A DNA stretch of 64,000 bases from Hirsutella rhossiliensis (taxonomy: Eukaryota > Ascomycota > Sordariomycetes > Hypocreales > Ophiocordycipitaceae), in NCBI RefSeq assembly GCF_020360975.1, contig NW_025408670.1, forward strand, positions 1,178,001-1,242,000, given 5' to 3'. This document shows, in pieces, positions 11,301 to 23,166 of this stretch; the stretch's first letter is position 1; each line of letters begins with the position of its first letter. Under the pieces are notes generated by a model that was not told the origin of the DNA, did no database searches, and saw nothing but the letters and a program-made list of their open reading frames with translations. A program made the translations under genes and the position numbers.

Positions 11301-14300
11301 GCTAGGTTATATAGCCGTATTAGTTAGTATATAGGTCTTATTAGTCGATTTTATTATATCCGTTAGTTCGGTTACTATTTTTGTTTATATCGCTAAAGCT
11401 TATAATAATTTACTTAAATAGTTATCCCTTTTATCCTATTTAGTAGCTAAATTATCGTAAAATTTTACTTTCTCCTAAATCTACTAGTCTTAGAAACTTA
11501 CGTCTTTATTCTAATATAGCTAGCTAGTTTTCTAGTTAATTAATAGGTTACTTTCCTATAGCTATAGAAGTCTTAATATAAGGTTATATTCTTTAATATC
11601 TATAATATTAAAGTTAACTTATTTATTATAGCCTTAGATATTAATATTAAAGTAATTAATCTCTATATTAATAATTCTATTATTATAGTTAAAGGCCTCT
11701 CCTTTAATATTTATAAGTTTATATAGATCTTTCTTATATCTTTATATAAGTTAGTAACGATTAATAACTCTAAGTAAAACGTAATTACCTATCGCGCTAT
11801 AGTTTAAAAGTATATATACGTAATATCCCGCGATTTAGATATCTAATACTATTTAGTCGCTATAGCTTACCGTTACTATATATAGGGTCCTTAGATCTTA
11901 TCGTATTATACTAGTCTATAGCCCTTTTATAGATAGCGTACCTTATTTTTTACTTAGTCCTTATTTATTTTATTTAGGTATTCTTCTTTAATTTATTATT
12001 AATATCGTTTCTTTATATTTTTATTACGTAGTATTATATTAGGGCTTAGGAGACTAATTTCTTATAGCTAATCGAAGATTTCTTATTTCTTAACGCTATA
12101 TCGTTTATATTATACTACTTTATAGTTAATTATATACTATACTTTATAATTTTATTTGTTTTTATACTAAAGGTTAAGTTTTCGTTTAGCGTCTTTTTAT
12201 TTTTCGCGTAGTATTTCTATATCGATTTTTCCTTAGTTAAATATAGCTTATAGCCTTTATATATATTACTAATAATCTTTTAATATACTATTATATCGTT
12301 TATACTATACTTATACTTTTTTATATTTATAAACTCTATAGTTTAAGTATATATATTTATTATAATCTTCTTTATTATATTTAATTTATTATATATATCT
12401 TTAAAAGATTAATAGTTTAGATACCTTAAAGCGAGTAGCGCTATACTATTCCTTTATTTTAGTATATTTATAGATTTTATATATCTCTAAAAGATATCTT
12501 ATTAATAAACCGTAATTATCGCGGTATTTAAGTAGCGTGCTATAATTAGGTTCTAATAATATAACTTAGTTATTCGGGTAGCGTTAATCGATTTTCTAGT
12601 AGTCTAGTTCTATACTTAGGTAGGGTTTCGAAAGTACTTATCCCTCGATCTTAACTAAGAAGGCGTTATATCGTGCCTTTATTTAAAAGTATATTATATA
12701 ATTTAAGTAGATATATAATATCTATAAAATATACTTATAGTACTTATAAGTAAGTAGTATTTATAGATCGTCTTTAAATTCTCTTTATAGTTACTATTCT
12801 TATTATAGAGCTATAAAGGTATCGACTATAGCGATAGCTATAGTATAGTCTCCTCTATATAGTACTAGTTAATATCGAATTAATATAGCTTATTAGTTTT
12901 CTATAAGAATTTAAGGTATTTATTAGGTTCTAATTTTAAGTATTTCTTTAAATTCTTCGAAGTATAGAGTATATTCTTTAATTATAGTATTTTCCCTTAG
13001 TAATAAGGGTAGTAGTATAAGTTCGTTCTCGTCTTTTATTTCTCTAGGTATTTCTTATTCTTTAAAGCTTATATCGTCGATACTTTATTATTTCTCTTTA
13101 GATTATTATCCGAGTTTCGTAAGTATAAGGGCTATATCTATATCTTCTTTATTATATTATTTATAAACTACCTATAATTATTATCGATTTTTATTTTATA
13201 TATCTTCCTAGAATCGTTTACTATTCTTCCTAATATAGTCTTAGGAGACTCCTTTAAGATAAGGGTATTCTAGTTCTATAAATTTAACTTATTTCTATAT
13301 TTTAAGATCCCTTTATTATATTATTATAAGGGTCTTCTTTAATAGCTTTAGGAACTATTTAGTACTATTCTTATCGCTTAAGTATACTATCTATTCGTTA
13401 TCGTAGTATATAGTCTAACTAAAGAGTTTATACTTTAGTTCCTATCTATTAATAGCGTTTAGGTATTTCTTACCTTTTAGGGCTAGTACCTAGTAGGTTT
13501 TCTTTTCCTTATAGGGTTATCTATATTCCTTAGAGTAATATCTAAGTTTCCTATAGTTAAAATACTTTCCTTTACTTTTTTATATTATATCTAGATCTAT
13601 CCTACCTAGGTTAGTTATATAAGCGTAGGTAATAAGGGTTTCGCGCTTCTTTTTATAGTTAGCGCGTCGGTTAAAGTTATTCTTATAGGAAGGGTTCTAG
13701 TTCCCTCTTCCTTATTTCTTTTCTTAGCATCGCGTATACTATCTATCGTCGATTTATATTACTATAGTAATATAGTCTAAGAGGTTATTAGGTCGATTTT
13801 CCTTATAAAGCTCGTCCTTAACTTCTTCTTTAAGCCTATTATAGAATCGTAATATAAGAGGTTCGTTATCTTAATTAAGCTTTAAGGTAACTTAATAGAA
13901 CTTCGTAGTATAATCTAATACTAAGATCCTTTATCGGAGTTCTTAAAGTTTTTATTTAGCTTCTTATTCCTTATTAGTTATTTTAAATACCTTAGTAATA
14001 GCTTCTTTAAATCCTTAGAAACTAGTAAAGACTTTATCTATTTCGCTATTTCGTTATACTAGTTAGTTATCGAGATAGTCCCTTATAATAGGTCTAAACT
14101 AAGCGAGTACTATTTTAGATAAATAATTTCCTATATAGAGTACCTTTTCGACTAGGTTCGAAAGTTTTATTAAGTAAAACTAATAATAGGCCTTAAGTTA
14201 GGTAAGAAAGTCTCGAAGCGTACTATAAGTACCGTTAAATAGTCCTAGCTATTTTAGTTTAACTACTTCTCTAAGGTCCCTAACTTATCTATTACCTCCT

Positions 14301-14471
14301 TTATTCCTAAGTAACTATACCTTATATCGAAGGGTAATAATCTCGCGTATTATATCCTAAGGCGATATAGTAGCTCTAAAGTTAGTTAATCTAGTTTACT
14401 ATATAGGTATATTAATAGTTATAATATTACTTAAAGTAACGCGGTATTATATTAAATAAGAGCTTTTAATA

Positions 14472-14957
14472 TATAATAAGTAGCGTTATTCCTAAGGGAT
14501 AAACCTATTAAGGGGTTTATATTAATAGATATAATAAGGCATAGTCTAAGTAATAATAAGTATATTACGTTAGTAATAAGTTAAAGGTTATAGACTATAA
14601 ACTATAACTAGGTAATTAAGTAATTAAAATTAAAGATAAGATTATAATAAAGATCGTAATAATTATAATATATTAAAAGCTATCGAGCTATCTATTTAAA
14701 GGAGTATTCCGTTCCTTCCTTATATATCTCGAGAGCTTCCTTAGATCGCCGAGAGCACTAGGTAATCCCGTTGCCTAGGAGCGCTAGGGCGCTAAAGCGA
14801 TCCTACGATCCTAGCCGTAGAGCATTAGAGCGCTAGAGTAACCCGTCGCTCTAAACTTAATTAGCCCGTTGGTCCGTTTAATATTCCTTGCTCCCTACGT
14901 TACGTGTCCTCGTAATATATACTAGTCCCCGCGGTTCGCTAGACCGTGGTCGTAATA
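14472..14957 (-). repeat. G1 5' LTR (486 bp)
   Basis: It starts TATAATAAG and ends CGTAATA, followed by AGAGA at 14958-14962. It keeps slightly more original bases than the left LTR (CGCGGTTCGC against TATAGTTCGC), as expected for independent RIP of two repeats. Confidence 0.92.
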
Positions 14958-17900
14958 AGAGAGCGTTCCTCTAAGTACTTAGCCGCTATAGTCCGCTTCG
15001 ACTAACGTAGACCGGTTAAAGTCCTACTAGAGTAGTACTAAGGCTTAAGAGAATAGGTCCTTAAGTATATAGAACGCTCCTTCCTATATAGGCCCTTAGT
15101 AAAAGGCGGTCCGCTTCTTAGTAATCTCGTTTAAGGGTATTATAATATAGGAAAAGCCCTTAATAAATATCTTATAATAGTTCGCGAACCTAAGGAAGCT
15201 TTATATACTTATCTATATAGTTAGGGCAGCTTAGTCCTAAATCGCTTAGATCTTTATAGGATCCGCCTATATACCTATACTTATATAGATAATAAAGCCT
15301 AGGTACTTAACCCTCTTAACCCCGAATTTATACTTATCTAGGTTAAGGTAGAGCCTATAAAGTTAATCTTAAGGTATATAAGTAAAAGCGGAATTTTAGG
15401 AAATTAAGGAATTATATAAGACTACGTAATAAAGGGGAAGAAGGAGTATAAGGTAGGATTTTTAATAGAATTTATTAGTAATATATTAGTATATAGAAGA
15501 GGTATTAAAGTTAATAATACTTAATCTATTTACTAGCGGATATACTATCTTATATAGATAATTATAGTTAAACGGAAGAACTTTTTAGGACTAGATTTAG
15601 GCTACCGTATAGCCCTAAGACTAGGGAATTCTATAATACCTCGAGTAAATCTAAAAGTGTCTTAGTTCTACTAATATTTATATTTAAAGGAGGTTAGTCG
15701 TGCCGGTATTCTTAAGAGGTCTTAGCTAGTATTCTAAGCTAGCTCTATTCCTTTAATTCCCGATTATACGATAACCGGCAACCCGTTTAATATATAATGA
15801 TATATAAAATAACGAGCGATTCTTACTCTATAGGATAAGATTTTATCTATAATTTATATACTACTTATTAGCTTATATAATTAAGAGAGTATATTATAGC
15901 TACTTTATTTATAGTAGGAACACCGTTCCTTATAGTTAAAGGCGCTTTAGGACCCTCTATACTTTCTATATATAGTCCTTATAGGAGCCGCTTATATAGA
16001 TAAGGATATTATCTATATATATAGAGGCGAACTTATTAAGGAAGTCTTAAAGTATATTATTAATATAATGCTAGAAGGTAGCGGGCGCTCCTAAGAGGCT
16101 AAAGGGCGTTATAAGCTACTTAAATAAGCTATAGCGTATATAGAACGCTGTCTTTTACTTATTACCCTCTAAGATCTATACCTTATAAAACGCTTATTTT
16201 ATATCTAGCTTTATAAACTACTTCGCCTTTAAAAGGTTATAAAGTAAATCTAAGATTAAGGGTAAGGGGTAGCGGTCTAGCCTTATAATTACGTTTAGAG
16301 CTTTATAGTTATAATAGAACTATATCCCGCCCTTTAGTTTATATATAAATAGGACCGGCGCTCCTACTTTAGAGCTACTTACTTAAATAAAACCCTTATC
16401 TAAGAGGTCCCTTAGCGTTTTCTTTAGCACTAGTAGCTCTACGTATAATATACTATATAGCGGTCTAAATAGTATAGGTAGTTCCTACCCTTTCTTATTA
16501 GTATAGAGTATAATCTTATAGTCTACCCCTAGCTTATATAGGTTAAGCTTATCCGCTTCTTAGGACTTAAATAGCGGTAGGAGGTCGTAAAAGCGCTTTA
16601 GTATCTACTACTATAGCTTAAAGGGTAACTTTAGCTTCTTTGCTTAAAAGGCCTTATCGATATCCGCTAGGCTAACTATATATATATAGACCGCTATATT
16701 AGCCGCTACCTAGCCTTCCTCTTACTCTAACTATCGTATAGTTCTTATAAAGATAGAGGTAAGAACTTTTTATACTAAGTATAAAGCTCGTATACTTAGT
16801 CTTACGCTTATAGAACTATTATTATAGTAGACCTACTATTACGTAGGCTTAAACTATAGCTTCTTTTAGTATAAAACTAAGTATAACTCTATATATAATA
16901 ACTAAGGTTTCCTAAGGATTAAGGGAAACTTTAGTTAAGGGATTATATAAGCTATAATAAGCTTATAGTAACTATTAACCTCTATAGCTAGCTATATAAT
17001 ACCCTTAATTACTATACCCTTTATTACGCTTAAGGCGCCCTTTACTTACCTTAGGGCGATCTTTTCTACTAGTACTTATATCTCTTATATAAGCGCCTTA
17101 TTAACTATAGCGTAGTACTAGCAGCCCTTATCTATAAGGGCGGTAATAGGTAAGGAGTTATTAACTATAACCTATATTAAAGTAAGCTCCTTTTTTATAT
17201 AGGCGGATAATTCCTTTTTCTCCTTTACTAGTATTAGTAATTAGGGCTTTAAAGCCCGTCTTTACTCTAGAGCTACTCTTTTTCCTCTAAGCTTAAGGGA
17301 GCGGAGTCCTTTTTGTCGTCTAAGGTAAAGAGCAGTTCTATCTTTACTACTCGAACTATTATAGGCCGCTTAGCTAAAAAGAAGGAGCATTTTAATATAA
17401 AGTATATAGACGCGCTATAACGTAAGTAGCGGCCGTTAGCCTTCTTTTTCCTAATTTCCTTACTTATTACTTACTTCGCCCGCTACTTAAAGAGCGGGAT
17501 AGTATAAGGGATATTCGATAATAACTTCCTACTACGTTTAGCTTAGTTTATATAGGTAGCCGATATTAAGGTATCTCTATTAATATTAATAGTTAGCTAT
17601 TCCTTTTATAGAAGGGCGGTAATCCTATTACCGCTATATAATATATACTTATAAAGCTTCTAAAAACGTAGCGTCTACTTATAGCCCTATACTACCTTTA
17701 TTAACTAGCTTATATACTCGCCGTAGTTAGTAGGTATAATTATAGGGATAAGTAGCTCTTATAAGGCTAGTATAATTAAGTTCTATAACTATATAAGCTT
17801 TACGCTATTCTCTTATACTATAGTTCCTGCCGCTTATAAGAGCGTCTCTTTAAAGTTAAGGAGGAATTCGCTAAAGGTCTACCTATCCCTCTACTTAAGG

Positions 17901-18438
17901 GTCTATAGCTTATCCTACGCCTTCTCCCGCTCCTATACGTTACCGAACGTATATATAAGGTATTAAAAGAAGTCCTATAGGTCGCGTTTACCTCTAGGGC
18001 CGCCTTTATCTTAGAATCTAAAGATCTACTATATCTAGGGCTCTAGTAGCGTATAGAGGAGTAAATACTATACTATATTACGATAGCTATTTAGGCCCTA
18101 TTTCTTATTTATTATAAACTTCGTCTATAGCTAGCTAAGGAAGAAGTAGAAGGACTTAGGCTTACTATCCTAAGTCGGCTAAGGAAGTAGCTTCTATATT
18201 AGTAGTACCGCTGCTATAACCGGTATTACTAAGGTCGTAGGGGTTAACGCTAGTCTTATAGACAGCTCCCTTAGTATAGCGAGAACCTTATTCTTCTCGC
18301 TAGCTATCGCGCTTTTAATCGCTTCTAGGATAGCTATAATACTTCTTATCCGCTTAAGGGGTAGCGGGGTACTCCCTTAAGGAAGCGGCACCCTTTCTAG
18401 GGAGATATCTATTAGATCTATTACTTAATAGCTTATAC

Positions 18439-18624
18439 TATTACGGAGTAGGTAGAGGCGTATATATAGGTACTATCTATAAGATAATATTAATAAGCTA
18501 TATAGAGCTCTTTTATACGCGGCTAGCCCGCCCTTATATAAGCGGGATCCGGCCCTTTATATATAACTATATAGCTTAGGCTATAGCCTAAGCCTATTAC
18601 CTATAATAGTTAAAGACTCTTATA
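18439..18624 (-). repeat. E1 5' LTR (186 bp)
   Basis: It is equal in length to 3166-3351 and ends ...GACTCTTATA, then TTTAA (target duplication), then the E2 sequence beginning GAGGGTTAAC. Confidence 0.88.
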
Positions 18625-19559
18625 TTTAAGAGGGTTAACTAAGAAGTATAAGTATACTTATAAGTAGTTATAGCTTATAACTAAGTAGACTAAGACTATT
18701 AGCTCCTTATTACTTAGCTTACGCTAAATAGTAAACTATAAACCTTTATTAAGATAGCCCCCTTCTTTATAATATATAGCTTTAAGCCGCCCTCCTTAAT
18801 CTTATTTACTATAGATATAGTAGTAAAGTAATATAGTAGTATATTATTAAAGAGCCGCGCTTTTATATTTATATAAAAGCTATAAGAAACTATAAAATAC
18901 TACTAATCTATAATAGCCGCTATAGTATAGGATTAAGAGCGGTATACTAATAAGACTAAGGCGCTAGTAAATAAGCTTATAGTAAGAAATAAAATATAGC
19001 TCGACCTCTATAACTATAGGTTAGCGCGACTAAAGAAAAAGCTAAACTAGCTATATATAAAGTTTATAGTATAAAGGGTCGTTAGCCTATAAGTAGTTAG
19101 TCTTAATAGTTTCTTAATAGGGGTCTATAATAAGGTTAATATTAACCTCTTTTACTAAGCCTCCTTTAACCTACTACTTAAATAAGAAATAGTAAACGCT
19201 TAACCGCCTATAATTAAAGTAAAGAAGGATAATAAATTTAAAGTTAAAGAGATATAAGCTATTAACTAAAAGAAAGTAAGTAAAGGGAAACGCTAAGAGG
19301 TTCTTATTAAGTAGTATAGGTACCTTAACCTTATATAAGAACCTATATATAAGTTTATAGGAGCTATAGCTATTAATAAGTTTAAGGCCTTATATAAACT
19401 AATAAATAAGAATAATAAACTAATAAACTATTAATAGCGGCTTAAGCTAGGATTATAAAGTAAGTAAAGTAAAGGGGGTAGTTATAGTAATATAAGTATA
19501 ATAGTATAAGTAGAGATAAAAATAATATTTATTATAAGGCAGAGCCCTTAAACTACTTA

Positions 19560-20560
19560 AGCTTATTTCTTATTATTATTATTACCTTTACTATTATCTT
19601 TATTATTATTATCCTTATTAGCCTCCTCCTCCTTTTTATTAATAGCGGCGGCGGTCTCTAAGGCGCTAAGGTAGCCCTTTAAGCCTATAAGCTAGTTAGC
19701 GGCGGCGGCGGCTTTAAAGGTAAAGGGGCGGCGGCTAGCAGCGGCGGTAGAGGCAGCGGCGGTAGTAGAGGTAGGCATAGCTAAGGGGACCGCTAATAGG
19801 GCGATAGAAGCGGTATCCCTAGCGCTAAGTATATTAAAGGTAGAAGTAAGAAAGTAAAGGAGTAAGGACTTACTTAGGTATAAGGCCCTATCGCTCGAGG
19901 GTATAAAGGTTATAGTATATAGCGGCGGCGGCGGTAAGGCGCTTCTTAGTAGCCCCCTACGCTTACGTATATAAGCCGGCCTTTTAAGCTAACGCTATAG
20001 CGAGTAAGATAGGAGGCGCCGCCTCGTAAGCGCGGCCGGCGCGCGTATACTAATAGTAGCTACTACTATAGCGGCGCCCGGCTTAGTTAAAGTAGTCGAG
20101 CTCCTATAACGTATAATATATATAGGGGGCTAAGTAAGCGGCGCCGGTCTATACTTAACGCTTATACTATAGGAGGTTAGCGGATAATATTTATTATACT
20201 TACTTAACTATAGACTTATAGGGGTAGCGGAGATAGAGGCGGGGGCTAAGGGGCCGGGCGTTATAGGTAGCGGCGGGGATAGCGTTATTACTTTAAGGGG
20301 TAATATAAAGGTAAATAGCGTAGTAAAGGTAGCGGCGGTAGTAGTAGGAGCGGTAGTAAGGGCGCGGGTAAAAGCGGCGGTAGTAGCGGAGCTATTATTA
20401 GCCGCGGCTAGTATAGTATTAACGAATAACTCTATATACTCTAAGAAGAAAGAGGTAAGAAAAGGAGAGGTAGATATATCTATCGCGGAAGTTAGTATAA
20501 TAGAATATAGCCTCTTTACTTTATAAGGTATAGAGCTTACTAGTTAAAGTTATTATTATT
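19560..20560 (-). pseudogene. GC-rich decayed ORF of E2, counterpart of 3700-4835
   Basis: GGC/GGT-rich runs near 19650-19690, 19700-19770, 19920-19935 and 20330-20390 are the complement of the GCC-rich block in E1. Both copies lie just inside the 3' LTR and antisense to pol. The product is unknown. Confidence 0.4.
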
Positions 20561-21040
20561 ATTAAGGCTATTATTACTATTACTACTATTATAAGTATAT
20601 ATTAATAGAGCGGCTTATATAGCTAGGAGCGAACTAATGCCTTAAGTAGAGTAGAACTTACTTATTAATACTATAACTATAGTTAAAGAAGAGAGAGAAG
20701 AAAGGAAAGGGGGAAGGGATGGATACCGCCTTATATACCCCTTAGTAGAGGAGGCTACTTAAGGCTAAAGGGATAGGCAACCTAAGGCTTATATAGGTCT
20801 AAGCTAGCCGCTAGCTACCTAAGGGCATATATAATAGGTTACGCCTTTATTTAAATAGCTAGCTAGCTAATAAGTATAGAACTAAGTTCTAGCTACCTAG
20901 GCTAATAAGTATAGGGATAATAGGGCTAGTAAGGCTAGCTTAATTAATAGGAAAGGGTAAGGAGGAGCTAGTAGTATAAGCTTAATTATATAAAAGCTAT
21001 TAATAAGGCAGCGCTACGCCGCGCTTAAAGGAGGGTATTA

Positions 21041-21226
21041 TATAAAAGTCTTTAACTATTATAGGTTATAAGCTTAGGCTATAGCCTAAGCTATATAGTT
21101 ATATATAAAGGGCTAGATCCTATATATATAAGGGCGGGCTAGCTATATATAAAAGAGCTTTATATAGCTTATTAATATTATCTTATAAATAGTACCTATA
21201 TATATACCTTTACTTACTTTATAATA
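21041..21226 (+). repeat. E2 3' LTR (186 bp)
   Basis: It starts TATAAAAGTC and ends TTTATAATA. It is an inverted match to the two E1 LTRs and has the same length. Confidence 0.87.
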
Positions 21227-21388
21227 AGTACTAGCCTTAAAAGGTAAGAAATACCTAAATACTATTAATAGATAGGAACTAAAGTATAAACTCCTTAGTT
21301 AAACTATATATTATAATAATAAATATATAGTATACCTAAGTAATAAGAACGGTACTAAATAGCTCTTAAAGCTATTAAGGAAAACCCT

Positions 21389-22153
21389 TATTATTAAGAT
21401 TATACTAGTAACTTATCTAAAGGTATTTAGAACTTTAGCGTTAAATAAAAAGGAAAAACTAAAGTATTTAAAGGAAAACCCCCCTTTCTTTTATAGCTAG
21501 TCTACCTTTATACTAAGTCGCGGTTATAATATATAAGAATCTTACGCTAGCTATCTTAAGTATTATTATAGTTAGTTAGAATTATATTAGCCTTACTATA
21601 AAGCAACCTTAGAAAGTAACTTCTTTATATATATAGGGTATATAGCGTTAATTAGTAGTATAAGCGTTTTTAGTTAATAGTTAATAGTTAATTATATAAT
21701 TATCTCTAACCTTATCTTATAATAATATCTTCTAAGGCTCTACTTTATTTTTCTACTATAAGACTTAGCGGGCTATTTTTTATTAATGCCGGCCTTTAGC
21801 CGGGCTAGTAGTTAGGTTATCGTACTAGCTTTACGCCGTACTTATTAAGTTACTAGTATCGGCCCTAGGTTTTTATTTTCCTAGTTAGGGGGCCTAGACT
21901 AAGGTTAAATAAAGGTCTTAATAAATTTATTACTAGGTCTAGGTAAGCGAGGTCTAGGCCGGCCTACTTATAATAGGGCTAGACTACTAGTATATTTATA
22001 AGTGCTTTTAAAAGTACTAATTAGCTAATTAATAAGTAGGTTAGCTTAGTTTACTAGTTTAACTAAAAATTAATTATGCCCTTAGCTAGATTTAAACTAA
22101 CTTTAGCGTTATAGCTAGTAAGCTTCCTAGGTATATAACTACTATACTATAAG
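21389..22153 (-). mobile_element. tRNA-derived SINE-like element, copy 1 (765 bp) with 12-bp target duplication
   Basis: It is flanked by the 12-bp duplication AAGGAAAACCCT at 21377-21388 and 22154-22165, inside the G2 gag. On the minus strand it starts CTTATAGTATAGTAG, and a tRNA-like head occupies the first 75 bases or so, including GGTTTAAATCT (RIP form of a GGTTCAAATCC B box). It ends with a short TAA-rich tail. It matches the plus-strand copy at 52409-53167 along its length. A long, variable duplication, internal Pol III boxes and absence of LTRs are SINE features. Its last 165 bp or so also occur at 29925-30100. Confidence 0.75.
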
Positions 22154-22658
22154 AAGGAAAACCCTAATAATAATATACTAAAGGGATCTTAAAATATAAA
22201 AATAAGTTAAATTTATAAAACTAGAATACCTTTATTTTAAAGGAGTCTCTTAGGACTAAATTAAAAAAAATAGTAAACGATTTTAAGAGGATATATAAAA
22301 TAAAAATTAATAATAATAATAGGTAGTTTATAAATAGTATAATAAAAAAGATATAAATATAGCTCTTATACTTATAAAACTTAAATAATAACTTAAAGAG
22401 AAATAATAAAGTATTAATAATATAAGCTTTAAAGAATAAGAAATACTTAAAGAAATAAAATATAAGAATAGACTTATATTATTACCTTTACTATTAAGGG
22501 AAAATACTATAATTAAAGAATATACTTTATACTTTAAAGAATTTAAAGAAATACTTAAAATTAAAACTTAATAAATACCTTAAATTCTTATAGAAAACTA
22601 ATAAGCTATATTAATTTAATATTAAGTAATACTATATAAAGGAGACTATACTATAGCT

Positions 22659-22663
22659 ATTAC
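22659..22663. repeat. Target-site duplication ATTAC, left of copia C1
   Basis: ATTAC occurs here and at 28982-28986. Joining the flanks restores the G2 sequence matched by G1. Confidence 0.9.
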
Positions 22664-23149
22664 TATCGCGAAGCATAGCTTAATTTTATAGTTCTCGGAG
22701 ATATCCCTTAGTACGAGGGACTAAGGAAGCTAAAAACACCTAGTATAAAAGAAGGAAAAAGGAGCTAAAAAGAGGTATAGAAAGGAGGGTAGGGGGCATA
22801 AGGGGAAGTAGAAGTAGCGATAGCTTCCTATAGAGGTAGCGAAAGATAAGACGGATATACCGGTAATAGCTAGAAAGGAGGGGAAAAACCAGCAAAAAGC
22901 TTAGTAGTCGAAAGGATATTAGTAGCTTCTTTAAGTAGGATCTTCTTTATTAATCGAGATACTAGACGGGTATAAAGAGGGGCGTTAGATAGAGGAAAGA
23001 AGGATAATTAAGGCAATATAATAATTACCCCCCTACTATAATTACTGCTCTTATAAGAATTAAATCTCTCTACCTTACCTATCCGACCCCTTACTTTTAA
23101 TTTCACCTTTATATATTTTTATATACTTCTTATATCTCTCTTCGCGAGA
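22664..23149 (+). repeat. C1 5' LTR (486 bp)
   Basis: It begins TATCGCGAAGC (RIP form of TGTCGCGAAGC) and ends CTTCGCGAGA. Confidence 0.9.
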
Positions 23150-23166
23150 GTTATAAGCCTAGGAGG
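23150..23166 (+). other. C1 primer-binding site (half-tRNA type)
   Basis: GTTATAAGCCTAGGAGG follows the LTR directly. Its unmutated equivalent in the TRIM element is GTTATGAGCCC, whose complement GGGCTCATAAC matches the anticodon stem-loop (CAT anticodon) of eukaryotic initiator tRNA-Met. This fits copia-type priming from a tRNA cut in the anticodon loop. It is an inference from known tRNA sequence, not from a search. Confidence 0.65.

Larger units (their letters stand above)
7071..14957 (-). mobile_element. G1: minus-strand Ty3/gypsy retrotransposon (7887 bp), RIP-inactivated
   Basis: It has equal 486-bp LTRs at 7071-7556 and 14472-14957 and a perfect AGAGA duplication. On the minus strand a gag zinc-knuckle region lies near 13521-13571, where Cys codons now read TAT (C-F-N-C-R-K context becomes Y-F-N-Y-R-K). 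The reverse transcriptase contains L-D-L-K-G-A-Y-N-L-I near 10741-10770, a hallmark of Ty3/gypsy elements. The catalytic motif at 10569-10580 reads Y-L-D-N instead of YLDD. Integrase-like sequence follows toward 9 kb. A second G1-family copy (G2) lies on the plus strand from 21227. Confidence 0.92.
3166..18624 (-). mobile_element. E1: minus-strand Ty3/gypsy retrotransposon, RIP-inactivated, split by G1
   Basis: It has 186-bp LTRs at 3166-3351 and 18439-18624. The flanking duplication is CCTAA at 3161-3165 and TTTAA at 18625-18629, which differ only by two C-to-T changes. Without the nested G1 element it is about 7.57 kb. On the minus strand gag-like sequence lies near 18.4-17.4 kb. The reverse transcriptase motif reads Y-I-D-N-I-L-I-Y near 16.00-16.02 kb, integrase-like sequence lies near 6.4-5.2 kb, and a purine-rich tract (GAGGGTA on the minus strand) abuts the 3' LTR at about 3352-3362. 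The family is shared with E2, into which it inserted. All frames are closed by TAA or TAG. Confidence 0.88.
18625..21226 (+). mobile_element. E2 right part: 3' end of the plus-strand gypsy element interrupted by E1
   Basis: From 18625 the sequence continues the E2 integrase region exactly where it broke at 3165 (...GACCTAA then GAGGG). It runs through a GC-rich block at 19560-20560 equivalent to the one in E1, a purine tract (GGAGGGTATTA) at 21030-21040, and the 3' LTR at 21041-21226. It is the reverse-complement equivalent of E1 from 5770 down to 3166. AGTAC at 21227-21231 is the likely right target duplication; its partner would lie left of the window. The downstream flank is a G1-family gag (G2). 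Confidence 0.85.

Noticed and set aside
7071..23149. Same LTR length (486 bp) in G1 and C1 as evidence of relationship
   Set aside because: The sequences are unrelated, the families differ (gypsy and copia), and the equal length is coincidence.
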